Shown: one piece after another, positions 52,564-63,170 of the stretch
Numbering within the stretch: the first letter of the stretch is position 1
How the letters are laid out: every line of letters begins with the position of its first letter
DNA from: Adenophora triphylla var. japonica
Taxonomy: Eukaryota > Streptophyta > Magnoliopsida > Asterales > Campanulaceae
DNA: 64,000 nt
Direction of reading: 5' to 3'
NCBI GenBank assembly: GCA_022495995.1
Contig: JAFEMH010001480.1
Location: 1 to 64,000, forward strand
Translations under genes and position numbers: made by a program
The notes under the pieces: generated by a model
The model's input: the letters and a program-made list of their open reading frames with translations, nothing else
Databases searched by the model: none
Told to the model about the DNA's origin: nothing

Positions 52564-55500
52564 ATGTCAGCCTATACCTCTCTACAAAAATTCTCTTCAT
52601 CATTTCCTTCTCTTTCCCTCAAATCCCGCATCTCCCCAGGTTGTTGTTTCCTCCGCAATCACTCTCTTCCGGCTGCCGTCTCGGTCGCCGTCTCCGCTCG
52701 TCGGTCCTCCTCCCTCTCCATCGCCGTCTCATCTACGTCCTGTTCATCTATTACCACCGTCATGGGTGACGCAGCCGTTGATTCTGGCATGGATGCCGTC
52801 CAGAGGCGTCTAATGTTTGATGACGAGTTAATTTCTATATTTTCTCACTCTAAATTGCGGTTAATTGTTGTTTACTTAATGAATTGATAAACTGATCTTC
52901 GTCCGCATACAACAATTTTTGCTTATTTCCGTGTTTGTTTGAACTACTACATTGGAATTTGTGCTGAAATAGAGTGAATGCAAATCGAGTAGCTGATTCA
53001 TAGATCTATATAACTGAGCAAAGGTTTGTGAATATTTGTGATGAAAAGTAAAATGCTGTTTCATTCATGTTTTTACAGATAACGATCGATGATAGGATGT
53101 GGTAGCATCCGAGATTTGTTTTCATTTGGAATCTCAATTCTTTCCGAAATTAAGTTTCTGAATAAAAAGTTTAAAGCAACTGAGTTTTCTATAAATTGCC
53201 TTTTAGTAGAAGGTTATGTTTATAAAGTTTGGCTTTGTACCGCTGAGTTTTCGATGTGACAGAGACGGAGAGTAAAGAAGTTTGACACATTAACATAATA
53301 CTACCTCTGATCCCGGCTCAATGAGCACACTTACCAGTTTGGTGGATGTGCTTATTCTAAAAAAGAAAAGTTTCTGTTGCTATTATTTTACCTATACCCC
53401 GTGCCGAAGTCAGGAATTTTCGAAAAGGGGGTCAAGATATTTTTTTGGAATAACTATTATAATTAAGGTATCCAAATTTAGTATAGAAGGGGGTTAAAAT
53501 AATAATTTAGTGCAATTTTTTTCTCAAAATTAAGGGGGTCAAAATGTATAAATTCATCATTTTTAGTAGGAAAAAAATCATTTTTTAAAAAAATGAAAGG
53601 GTTGAAATTGACACATTCCAAAATTGAAGGGGGTCTGACTCCCTTAGCATGTACATGGCTTCGCCACTGCCTATACCCCAGTTGGGAGTAAAACAAAGTA
53701 TTAACCTTATTTCGGGTCGTACCAAAATGAAAAGTAAACGTACCAAAAAGAAAAGTAAGAACTTTATATTGGGACGGAGGGACTATTCTTTCTGACTTGC
53801 TCAAAGAAATATGAAATTCCTGATTCTCTTGATGTTTCTTCACCCTTGTATCTCTATTTAAAAAATCTTCTTACCTTTCACCTTTTTTTCTTAACTATCG
53901 TGTTTAACCATCTCCACACTTATTCATTGTTTTCTCACCTCTTTTTGACGATTCTTACGATTTTTCTAGTTAGTCGACCCCAAATTCTTTTGGAAATTAG
54001 ACTTTGTTGTTGTTGTTGTCTTCTGGGTTCCTTTGGCTCCTTATATTTCCTTCTAAGAAGCATATATATGTTTGTTTTTGGTTTTTCATTTTTAGTATTA
54101 TCTTGATAAATGACAATTCTTCCTTTCTCAACTTTCTTGCAGATGCATTTTGGTCGACGAAAATGATCGAGTTGTTGGTCATGAAAACAAATATAACTGT
54201 AAGTTGGATTTAATATTAATTCTGTAATAAAACATAATCTTTTTGAAGGTGACAGTTGCTCAATGGCCACCTACTAATGAGGGGCTTTAGTCTTATATTT
54301 TTTGTGCCAATAAATTAAGTATAATGTGCTGTCTTGGACTGTTACGTAAAGTGTATTACTTCTTAAAAGCGCACAGTCCCTAGTGTTTGGCTTGTTAGAT
54401 CTCTGTTAGCAGTGGCGAAGCCACATGAAAGGGAAGGGGGTCACTTGACCCTCTTATTTTTTTGGAAAATTTCAATTTAGTACCTCTAAAATTTTAAACG
54501 GTACACTAAAATACTATTGTTGTCAATTTCGACCCCCTTCACTTGTGGTAAAATTCTATGATGCTCGGACTCTTTAGTTTACCTCGCCGGATACGTTGTG
54601 ACACCACTTGAATACGAGTGACCGACACGGGTACGGTAGGGTAAACCAAAGAGTATGAGCATCACATAAAATTTGTACTATGATATTTAACCCCCTTTTG
54701 TGCTAAATTTCTGTATGAAAAATATACTCCCTCCGTCCCGCCCGAAAGGGCACAAATTTCCTTTTTGGGCGTCCCATTTAAAAGGGCACAACCCCAAAAA
54801 GGAAAGTTTTTATTATTTTTATACTCTTTCTACCCCACTCATTCTCTCTCCTACTTTACTTTTACACTCACAACATTCTCTCTCCTAACTATTCCTCCCA
54901 CTCATTCTCTCTCCTATTTAATTTTTCATACTCACAACATTTAACCTTTTTCTTTTTCTTACATCACTTTCCTTATTCATTTCTTAATTTCCGTGCTAGG
55001 AGGCAAAATTGCCCTTTCGGGCGGGACGGAGGGAGTAATATTTATTCATAAGAAATCTTGACTCCCTTTGAAAAAAAATTGACTTCGCCACTAGCTGTTA
55101 GCTTTGTGTGAAGCTAGATACTTTATATAAGTGACTTACTAGTATTTATTCCAGGGATCAGTGGTTTGCTGGAATGTGAAGGACTAAATTATTAGTAAAA
55201 TAAGCAAATGCGCATTTTCTTGCATTTTTTGGCATATAACTCTTCAGTTGAAAGAGACAGAATTGTTCTTGAATCTCAACAAGTGTTCCTACATTATGTG
55301 AAAATTTTGGAGGTGTGTCTATTGTCCATTTTCTTTGTCCTAGAACGAGTGATTACTTCTAGGAAGTTACTAATTCACCTTAAAAGAGTATCACATTTTA
55401 ATAAATACATGCAATACTTAAGGTAGATAGTAAGGGTAACTGTGCATATTTGCCTCTAAATTTCCTTAAAGGTCTTTTTTTTTTTCATAATTTTCCTCGA

Positions 55501-56458
55501 ATTAAAAAATGAACTCTCGTTATGGAACTTTTCTTTTCCTTATTCGGGAGAAAAAATGATAATTTCTTATTATAGTCTAAATGTAAAGCTAGTCCAATAT
55601 TTTGTAGGTTAAAGTTAAAGGTGTATGAAATTGAAAGCAAATAAATGAAATCAACCTTGCATTGTTTGATTTCTAATTATGCCCTTTTGATAAGAAAGAA
55701 GGTTTGTTTTATTACTAGTTTTTGTTCTTTATTCTTGCCTCTCAAACTTCTAAAACAAAACATTTCTCATAACTTTTTACAATTAATTACACTAACCAAA
55801 GGTGAAAATAAGATTTTTTATTTTAACTATATTTAGTTTAACTTTTTTTTTTATTTTAAAACAAATGTTGATGAAATTTAATGTTTACTTATTTTATTTT
55901 TAATCTACAAGCACCAAAATTAAATGTTTTTTTTTTGTGTGTGCTTGTTTGATAATTTTAGAAAAATAATCTCAAGCTTTATTTATTCTATTGCTCTTCA
56001 TTTATCTTGATTTCCTTATTTTTTATTTTCATGAAGACTATCTCATTATATTGAGAAGATCTGAAAAGAATGAATTAAAAATATGCACAACTAAAAAATG
56101 TGAATTCATTTAATAAAGTGGTTTGCTACATCGACTTAATTAATGACATGGCTTGTCATATTAGCTCCACTATTAAAAATATTTAAAAGTGCCCCAAATC
56201 ATTTTGTGGCTAAGGCTTTGTTGTTGTTGCTGTAAAAGTTTGTAAAGCAGTTTAAAGTACAAGAACGTTTATGCAATGTAAAAAGCGAAAGTCAACCTAA
56301 AGTACAATTGTAATTGCTGCAATTTCTCTTTGATCCTTGACCTAAATTAAGTTGTGAAATGTGCAGGCCACTTGATGGAGAAGATTGAATCTGAAAATTT
56401 ACTTCACCGGGCTTTCAGTGTGTTTTTGTTTAATTCAAAATATGAGTTGCTCCTTCAG
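52564..56458 (+). CDS. IPI: Isopentenyl-diphosphate delta-isomerase, exons 1-3 (gene continues or is truncated)
   Basis: The enzyme interconverts isopentenyl and dimethylallyl diphosphate, the C5 units of all isoprenoids. Exons 52564-52826, 54143-54198 and 56367-56458 join in frame at GT-AG sites to 137 codons: MDAVQRRLMFDDE | CILVDENDRVVGHENKYN | CHLMEKIESENLLHRAFS and FLFNSKYELLLQ. The third ends at the start of the Nudix fold; the catalytic Cys and Glu exons (after LLLQ) are not found before 64000. The start at 52564 gives about 66 residues rich in Ser, Ala and Arg, a likely plastid or mitochondrial transit peptide. A second in-frame Met at 52762 would give a short cytosolic or peroxisomal form, as known for plant IPI genes. 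Starts at 52471 and 52507 are also in frame. Intron 3 is split by copia elements D and E. Confidence 0.9.
53301..53783. mobile_element. Decayed Stowaway MITE in IPI intron 1
   Basis: The left end ctacctctgatcccggctc and the right end gggacggagggac are relatives of the Stowaway terminus CTCCCTCCGTCCC. TA dinucleotides flank both ends (53299-53300 and 53784-53785). It contains a second small insertion at 53401-53669. Confidence 0.7.
53401..53669. mobile_element. Small TIR element nested in the Stowaway MITE
   Basis: The 269-bp insertion is flanked by the direct repeat cctatacccc (53391-53400 and 53670-53679). Its ends gtgccgaagtcagga and tggcttcgccactg are inverted relatives of AGTGGCGAAGCCA. 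A 9-10 bp duplication fits a MULE-type or, if one base belongs to the element, an hAT-type MITE. Confidence 0.75.
54561..54662. mobile_element. 102-bp MITE with ATGCTCGGACTCTTT termini
   Basis: The sequence starts atgctcggactctttagttt and ends aaaccaaagagtatgagcat, an inverted repeat of about 22 bp. A second copy of exactly the same length, split by element D, lies at 57820-60422. The target duplication is unclear. Confidence 0.75.
54727..55035. mobile_element. Stowaway MITE in IPI intron 2
   Basis: The termini CTCCCTCCGTCCCGCCCG and CGGGCGGGACGGAGGGAG are perfect inverted repeats, flanked by TA (54725-54726 and 55036-55037). The length is 309 bp with no coding sequence. This is the canonical plant Stowaway terminus (Tc1/mariner-mobilised). 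Confidence 0.93.
55103..56366. other. Rest of IPI intron 2
   Basis: The stretch is AT-rich with long T runs. No inverted repeats, exons or long frames are recognised. The branch and acceptor region ends gtgcag at 56366. Confidence 0.6.
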
Positions 56459-57633
56459 GTATATAGTAGTTTATGATTGCAAATGAAGAATCATATAAAT
56501 TTGGAGTCGGATGGCTACTGCTTTAAAGTATGACTGCATAAAAAAACAAGTGCCAAAAGGAGCAAGAGCAACTCACAAATCTAGTACATCTGATGCAAAC
56601 ACAACTGGAACAAAATACCACAATAACTTTCATCCCCCAAAAGAATTTAAGATAATTCTCATGAACTGCATAGCCATGAGATATCCTTACTCTAAAGTTT
56701 TGTGCTGCTATTCCCACATAACTCAAGAAAGTCGTTAACTCGTCTAGTGACACATGCAAATAGTCTTTAAAGCGGAACTGCTCTTTTTTAGTCCACCTTT
56801 AAGCTTTCAATTCCTTATGCCGCAGTTCCTCCCCTAACAAGTGGCATTAGTTCTTCTAACTTTAAGGTTTGATATTGTTTTGTCAGTTCTGCTGTTATTT
56901 GTTGTTTCATAGGTTATAAATACAGGGTTGGAGACGAAGAAAGCTATAGGTTGTCCCATTATGTTCTTGATCAAGAAATTCGTTTTTAAATGGACTCTTT
57001 CTTAGTTCACTATAAAATAGTGAGGGAAGTAAAATGCGTGGTGGTTAATTTCCTGTCGCTGCTAGGCGTCATTTTTAGTCCCTAGTAGGGTGCCTACATT
57101 TGTAATGCATTGTTGTTGCCGTGATTCTAAAGGTACAGTCCTTGGCATGGTTGAAGTTATGGTTAAAGTAAATAATTCTGTAAGGACCCGTTGGGTTGTC
57201 GGTATTAGCGGCTTGAATGGGATTAATAATACTAGTATATTTTAATTGATGTTTGATGGGAATTAATATATCGGATAATTAAAACTGATTGCCCGGATTG
57301 ATTCCTTTATCCCTCCTTATTTATCCTTAATAAAAGTTAGTATTATTAATACATGTGTAAGAATTGTGGGGGATAATATCATTATGACAAAATTGTCCTC
57401 TTCATATGTAATTAACGAAGCAGCTCATCCTATTTCTTTACCAGAATATGCTTAATCGTCCCCTCTCTACTCTATCGGACAAAACAAGTTCCTTCCTGCA
57501 ACTTTAGTTTTACTGTTATCATCTCCCCTTGCCGGCACCATCATCGTCCGACACCATCCAGATTTAGATTGTCCTTGCCTTTTATCATCAATAAATCATG
57601 TTTTTCATTTTGTGCGGTTTTTATTCTACACCT

Positions 57634-57676
<43 letters not shown>

Positions 57677-57819
57677 GGGAGTATTATTGATTTTGGATTT
57701 GGGAACGTTCAATTCCATTGTTGGAATCAACGATTTCAAGCTTTTAACCCACAAATTAGACTGCTTAATTTTTTGATCTACAACCCTTTCATTCCCATCC
57801 TTTTCTAATTTAACCTCTG
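56459..57819. other. Start of IPI intron 3
   Basis: The intron begins with the donor gtatat. I looked for the next exon (expected to encode the Nudix core) and did not find it. A long poly-T run lies at 57636-57671. From 57184 a sequence ggacccgttgggttgtcgg resembles, in inverse orientation, the segment that ends at 60790, possibly the ends of a Tourist-like element. Confidence 0.5.
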
Positions 57820-57863
57820 ATGCTCGGACTCTTTGGTTTACCCCGCCGTACTCGTGTCAGACA

Positions 57864-58295
57864 TGTTAGGAATTTGACCAATATTACCTAAATCCTATTA
57901 TGAGTAGGAAAATATTACTTATCCCATATTGGTTAGGAGAAGGAATAGTAATCCCATATCGGTTAGGAAAGGGGAAAAGTGGGTGTGCCTCCCCTATATA
58001 AATAGGCTTTACTAGTTAGGTTTTATATAGAATTGGAGAGAACTTGAGAGAGTTAGCATAGGTTTACAATTTAGAGAGAGAAATTGTACGCTTGTATGCG
58101 ATTGGTGAGGATATTCAAGAGTGTTGAGAGAGAGTGTGTCTCCATTCTTGTAATATCAAAAAATATATAGAAGTTATATTTTGGGTGGAATAGGCTTTTA
58201 GCCGAACCACGGAATATTGTGTGTTTTTATTTCGTATTGTGTGTTGTTTGATTTCTCTTGTTGCGGATTTCTTGTATGGGTGAGCGATCCTAACA
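57864..58295 (+). repeat. 5' LTR of element D
   Basis: It is 432 bp with TG...CA ends (TGTTAGG/CCTAACA inverted repeat). The TATA box ccctatataaatagg is near 58008-58022. No GC-rich palindromes lie upstream; instead there is an imperfect direct repeat of the type cccatatyggttagga. Confidence 0.93.
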
Positions 58296-58579
58296 AGTGG
58301 TATCAAAGCTTTGGTTGAAGAGAAGAATTCGCATCAAGAAAAGAGAGCAAAAAATTGAAGAAAGAAATTGCAGTTTCTGGTTCGTTTTTTTCAGCGCAGC
58401 GGTAGAAAAATTGACGTAGAGCATTCGTTTACCGTTGGATCGGGCTGATTTTTGGTGAGTAGCTTCGGGACTAATAGATATTAAATCTGAACGGTGGAGA
58501 TTGGATTTTAAGGTCCCAGGCATCGGGAATTGTATCCGGACAGCAGCAGCAGTTTGAAGAAATTCATATTTTGAGGAAT

Positions 58580-59935
58580 ATGGATATTGGGATATCGAAG
58601 TATCAAGTCCCAACCTTCGATGGAAAGATGGATTTCACGGTGTGGCAGATGACAATCCAAGATGTGTTGGTTCAATAAGGACTTGATGAAGCTTTGGAAG
58701 AGAACAAGCCGGATGAGATGAAAGACGTAGATTGGGCCAAAATTCAGAAGAGGGCTTCGAGTATGATAAGGTTAGCACTTGCTCCTGAAATTAAATATAG
58801 TGTTTTGAAAGAGACAACAGCGAGGGGTATTTGGGAGAAACTTGCTAGTATCTATGCGTCTAAGTCGCTGACTAATCGATTATTCTTAAAGATGGATTTA
58901 TATTGTTTGAAGTTTGATGAAGGGGGTAATTTGCATGACCATATTAATTCTTTCAGTCAACTAGTATGTCGATTGTCTAATGTTGATGAGACAATTAAAG
59001 ATGAGGAGCAAGCTTTGTTATTGTTGGCTTCATTACCCAAGTCCTACAAGCCTTTTGTGCGAACGATGTTGACAGTAGGACTACTTTAACACTTGATGAT
59101 GTGATTAAGGCGTTGAGGATAATGAAAGGATGACGAGGAGTGATAGCTTCTCCAATGGTGACAGTACTAGTTGCGGAGGGTTACGAAGAGAGGAGAAATT
59201 ATAATCATGGTGGCTCGAAAGGAAGAGGAAGGTCTCAATCTAGGGGAGATAGAGATATGAGTAAGATTGAGTGCTTCTGCTTGTGGAGAGGCTGGTCATA
59301 TGCAGATGCGTTGCCCACAATTTCGTGATGATTTGAAAAGTTTACGTGGTGTGAAAGGAAAGAAAAAGGTTGACGAAGAGAACGTTAACACGATTGATAG
59401 TGGTAGTGATAATGGAGATTTTCTTTTGACGAAACTATAGTCGCTGCCGATGTGATTGAGGAGAAGAAGTCCGAATGGGTGCTAGATTGTTGCTTCAGTG
59501 CATATTTGTAAGGATCGAGCTATGTTTGACACTTTGCGATCGGAGGGAAATTTTGGAGAAATCAAAGTTGGTAATGAGCAGAAATTGAAGATTGAAGGTG
59601 TTGGGAGTGTACGTTTCAAGCTTCATGATGGGATTGTGAAAACCGCTTTGAATGTAAAGTATGTTCCTGGTGCGACTGCGAATTTGCTTTCACTAGGAGT
59701 TTTGACATCTCGTGGGTATCGATATGTTGGAAGGAGACAGACGTGCAAAGTGTACAAAGGAAAGCGCTTGATTCTTCAAGGGAGAAAAGGTGCGAGGAAT
59801 ATTTGCTATTTGGAGGGGCAATCCTTGCGTGGAAGATCCTTTTGTGACAAAAAGGAGAAGAAGATTGGGAAAAGAGTTCGCTTCTCTGGAGTTGATGAAA
59901 TTTTAGGAAATTTTGGTCAAGGGGAGATTTGTTAG
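58580..59935 (+). pseudogene. Element D gag and partial protease
   Basis: The gag Met is at 58580 (MDIGISKYQVPTFDGKMDF) with a TAA at codon 33 (58676). The UBN2-type copia gag follows: KETTARGIWEKLASIY, KMDLYCLKFDEGGNLHDHI and LLASLPKSYKPF. A frameshift follows near 59080. A zinc knuckle in another frame (near 59272-59313) and a protease remnant (59498-59935: GSVRFKLHDGI, LNVKYVPGATANLLSLGVL) follow. The active-site DTG-like motif is destroyed near 59485. The frame then runs directly into the polypurine tract. Confidence 0.87.
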
Positions 59936-59939
59936 GAAT

Positions 59940-60359
59940 TTGACCAATATTACCTAAATCCTATTATGAGTAGGAAAATATTACTTATCCTATATTGATT
60001 AGGAGAAGGAATAGTAATCCCATATCGGTTAGGAAAGGGGAAAAGTGGGTGTGCCTCCCCTATATAAATAGGCTTCACTAGTTAGGTTTTATATAAAATT
60101 GGAGAGAACTTGAGAGAGTTAGCATAGGTTTACAATTTAGAGAGAGAAATTGTACGCTTGTATGCGATTGGTGAGGATATTCAAGAGTGTTGAGAGAGAG
60201 GGTGTCTCCATTCTTGTAATATCAAGAAATATATAGAAGTTATATTTTGGGTGGAATAGGCTTTTAGCCGAACCACGGAATATTGTGTTTTTATTTCGTA
60301 TTGTGTGTTGTTTGATTTCTCTTGTTGCGGATTTCTTGTATGGGTGAGCGATCCTAACA
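59940..60359 (+). repeat. 3' LTR of element D
   Basis: It is 420 bp, collinear with 57864-58295, with a few substitutions and small gaps (for example atattgatt for atattggtt). It ends CCTAACA before the TSD agaca. Confidence 0.93.
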
Positions 60360-60422
60360 AGACACTCCTATTTAAGTATTGTTGACAAGGGTCCAACGAG
60401 ATAAACCAAAGAGTCCGAGCAT

Positions 60423-60993
60423 TATAGAATTTAACCACTTCGATTCTTCTCAATCAAAAAATCCTTGAATCCTGATCATTGCTTTTGAAACCTTAATTTA
60501 ATCTCAATATGTTATTAAATCTTCACTTTATTCAATTGTTCAAGTAATTTGTTTTTTTTTTTTTTTGAAAGATGGTAATTTGGTTTTCAAACAATGAATT
60601 GAGTGGCTAGTTTGGTAAATTACATAGTAATATCAAAAGATGTAAGCATTAGAAGTTATATTGTTGTGTTTTTTCATCCTGATTACCAAACATAATACTA
60701 ATGTTTATTTGCTGTGTCTTATTAGTCCGGGGACTAATAATACCCATCATAAGAATATTGCTTATCCGGCCTTGGCTACCCAACCAGCCCTAGGTATTTT
60801 GGGAAGGATAAAGGTTCTTTTTTTTTTTTTTTAAATCAAACAGCAATATATATTAAACATAAACACACCAGAACATACTAATTATTTTACAAGAGCAGTA
60901 GCAGCTCCAAAAACTGAAACCAGGCAGGCGAGGCTGAGTTTTGCCTTGAACATCTCCTACCAAACTATTTACAACAAAAGGGGGAGGGGTTAC
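60423..60993. other. Intronic or intergenic spacer between elements D and E
   Basis: I see no gene here. There are poly-T runs at 60549-60566 and 60816-60832. The segment ending caaccagccc at 60790 is the possible right end of a Tourist-like element. The sequence after the second poly-T (60833-60980) reads like the reverse of a retroposed poly-A end, but I do not recognise it. Confidence 0.45.
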
Positions 60994-61528
60994 TGTTGGG
61001 ATTGGAGTCAAAACCATGAAGGAAAATCGCAGGAGCAGTTTCTGGTCATGTGCGCGACCGCGCTGGGCTCTGCGCGACCGCGCTGGAGAATGGACGAGGG
61101 CGCTTGAAGTCTCGGGTCAGTTGCGCGGGCGCGCTTGGCATGGAGGGCGGCCGCGCTGTAGACGGGAAGGAAGAATTCTGGACTGATTCTGTTTCCTAAT
61201 TTGATCAGATTTCCTCTTGATTGATGTTTCCTTGTGACAGCAATATTTGGAAGACTTGTGAAGAAAGAAGAATACTTTCTTTAGTTAGGAATCCTTTTAT
61301 TACTAGGATTTGATTTCTTGTTTCCTATAAATACATGTGATAGCCTAGAGACAAATTGTAACATCGGAAAATATTATAGTGAATATTTTGGCTTGGTAGC
61401 GCCCCCGGACGTAAACGAACCGGGTTAACAATTCTTGTGTGTTCCTTTGTGTGTGATTTACTTTTCGTGTGTGTTGTTCTTATTATTACTCCTAGCTTGG
61501 ATCCGTTCCGCTGCGGTAATTCACAACA
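60994..61528 (+). repeat. First LTR of element E
   Basis: It is 535 bp, TGTTGGGATTGG ... TTCACAACA. The TATA box ctataaata is at 61325-61333. A GC-rich palindrome cluster lies at 61051-61158. Confidence 0.93.
61051..61333 (+). promoter_or_regulatory. Element E LTR promoter: GC-rich palindrome cluster and TATA box
   Basis: TGCGCGACCGCGCTGG occurs at 61051 and 61071 (20 bp apart); each has arms GCGCG/CGCGC around two bases. Related units are gacgagggcgctt near 61093, GCGCGGGCGCGC at 61123 and ggcggccgcgct near 61146. The TATA box follows at 61325. The same cluster is repeated in the second LTR at 63227-63335. Confidence 0.6.
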
Positions 61529-61599
61529 ACCGGTATCGAGCCTTGGTTTTGTCGAATCATTGGTTGGGGTGGTCTTTTCCATGGATTTCTTGGGAAGCT

Positions 61600-63074
61600 T
61601 TGGAGGATGGTAATAAGGTGTTGATCGAAAAGTTCGATGGGACGGATTTCAATTTTTGGAAGACACAAATCGAGGATGTTCTGTGGAACAAGGATTTGTA
61701 TCTACCATTAAAAGAAAAGCCGACGGACATAGATGAAGCAAAATTCGAAATCTTGGATCGGAAAGTGTTAGGGCTTGTTAGGCAAACGTTGACCAAGGAT
61801 GTGGCGAAGAATGTTTTGGAGGCGAAGACTACCATGGAGATGTTACAGATGTTGGCGAGCATGTACGAGGCACCATCGGCGGCGAATAAAGCTCATCTAA
61901 TGAGGAAGCTGTTGAACGTAAGGATGGTGGAGGGCATGTCGGCAACAAAGCATATAAGTGAATTCAAATCTACTGCGACCCAACTGTCTTCCGTGGCTGT
62001 TACTCTTGATGATGAGGTACTAGCGTTGATTTTACTTTCTTCTTTGCCGGAAAGTTGGGATACGACTGCGATAGCAGTTAACGTCTCAACAGGAAAGGTG
62101 AAGCTGAAGTTTGCGGATGTCGTTGATGTGATTCTTGGCGAAGAAATTCGTAGGAAGAGCAAGGGTGGGACATCGGGGCTAGCACTAAATGTCAGTGAAA
62201 AGAGTAAGGGTGGCAAGAAGGGGATTACTTGCTACGATTGTGGGGAGAAGGGGCACTTTAGGAGAAGTTGTCCGGCGGTCGAGCGCAGAGCGAAGGAATT
62301 GAATGTTCTTGAAGAGACGGCGGACGTATTAATCTTGGGGGGGAGCAGTTCAACTGATGCGTGGGTTTTGGATTCGGGCTCGACGTTTCATTCATGCACT
62401 AGTGCGAAAGAATGGAGCAAAGACGTTCCGGTGATTTTGGGGTTGTTCGTTTGGGAAACGATTATCCCGTCAAGGTCATTTGGAAAGGGGGTTGTTCGGG
62501 TCAAAGCAACGGATGGGGACCTGTTTTACGGCTACGTGATGTGCGACATATTCCGAATTTGAAGAGGAACTTGATTTCCATAAGACAACTTGATAAGGAG
62601 GGTTGTGTGGTGACCTTCGGTTGTGGGACGTGGAAGGTAAACCGCGGAACTAGCTTGGTGGCTCGTGGCGGCGTGGAAAATATGTTGTATACCACATGCA
62701 ACATGAGTCGTTGGGGGAAACGAAGGCGCATCCCAATGATGAATGGTGGTGGCCGAGATCGCCATGGTGGGAGAAATTTCACTAAACGGTATGTTGATAG
62801 AAAATTGGGTGATGAAGTCGGCCGACGCGGAGCCAATTTGGTCAACATGGGAGCGGGATCTAGAACGGTGATGCGATGGGTTGCAAAGAACACACAAAGG
62901 TTCCAAGCTTGTGATTGTGTGGGGCACGTGGATTCGCGCCTGCTCAGATCGATAGTTAGCAAGCAAGTGAGCGGGGATGCGCAGGGAGGATCATTCGGAA
63001 TGAAGACTCGGAGCATGGTAGAACCGACAGTTATGTTGAAGCGTAGCTCAGCTTCAACTCACTTGGATAACTAG
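61600..63074 (+). pseudogene. Element E gag-protease, first unit
   Basis: The gag frame begins LEDGNKVLIEKFDGTDFNFW; the expected Met codon is TTG at 61600 in both units. The UBN2-type gag (SMYEAPSAANKAHLMRKLLN, LLSSLPESWDT) is followed by a complete zinc knuckle CYDCGEKGHFRRSC and the protease active site WVLDSGSTFHSC (near 62360). A frameshift near 62440 moves the rest to another frame (VRHIPNLKRNLISIRQLDKEG), which ends at about 63072. The last 110 residues, basic and glycine-rich, have no integrase or RT similarity that I can see. Confidence 0.87.
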
Positions 63075-63170
63075 ACAAGAGGCCGGGCGCTACCAACGCA
63101 ATAGCTGGCCACTGAGATTTGTTTGTTTCAAGAAAAGGTATCATGGATGGTTTGTCTCCAGGTGGGAGAT

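Larger units (their letters stand above)
54411..55094. mobile_element. Same TIR-element family in IPI intron 2, hosting two other MITEs
   Basis: The ends agtggcgaagcca and tgacttcgccact match the family at 53401-53669. The flanks share ctgttagc (54403-54410 and 55095-55102). Inside are a 102-bp MITE (54561-54662) and a full Stowaway (54727-55035), so three DNA elements are nested. Confidence 0.75.
57864..60359 (+). mobile_element. Element D: gag-protease-only Ty1/copia element (TR-GAG-like)
   Basis: The LTRs 57864-58295 and 59940-60359 start TGTTAGGAATTTGACC and end GATCCTAACA, flanked by the exact duplication agaca (57859-57863 and 60360-60364). The PBS tggtatcaaagc (58298-58309) is the tRNA-Met type with one mismatch; the polypurine tract is aaggggagatt (59929-59939). 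Only 1.6 kb of internal sequence is present, with gag and part of a protease; integrase, RT and RNase H are absent. It is thus non-autonomous. Confidence 0.94.
57820..60422. mobile_element. Second copy of the 102-bp MITE, split by element D
   Basis: The left part 57820-57863 starts atgctcggactctttggttt; the right part, from the end of element D to 60422, ends aaaccaaagagtccgagcat. Without element D and one TSD copy the two parts add up to 102 bp, the same as 54561-54662. Confidence 0.75.

Noticed and set aside
56511..56738. Additional IPI exon in the 75-codon frame after exon 3
   Set aside because: The translation does not resemble the Nudix domain, and no acceptor site leads into it in the right phase.
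57864..60359. Expressed host gene interrupted by LTR-like repeats
   Set aside because: The UBN2 gag, PBS, polypurine tract and exact 5-bp duplication show it is a copia element.
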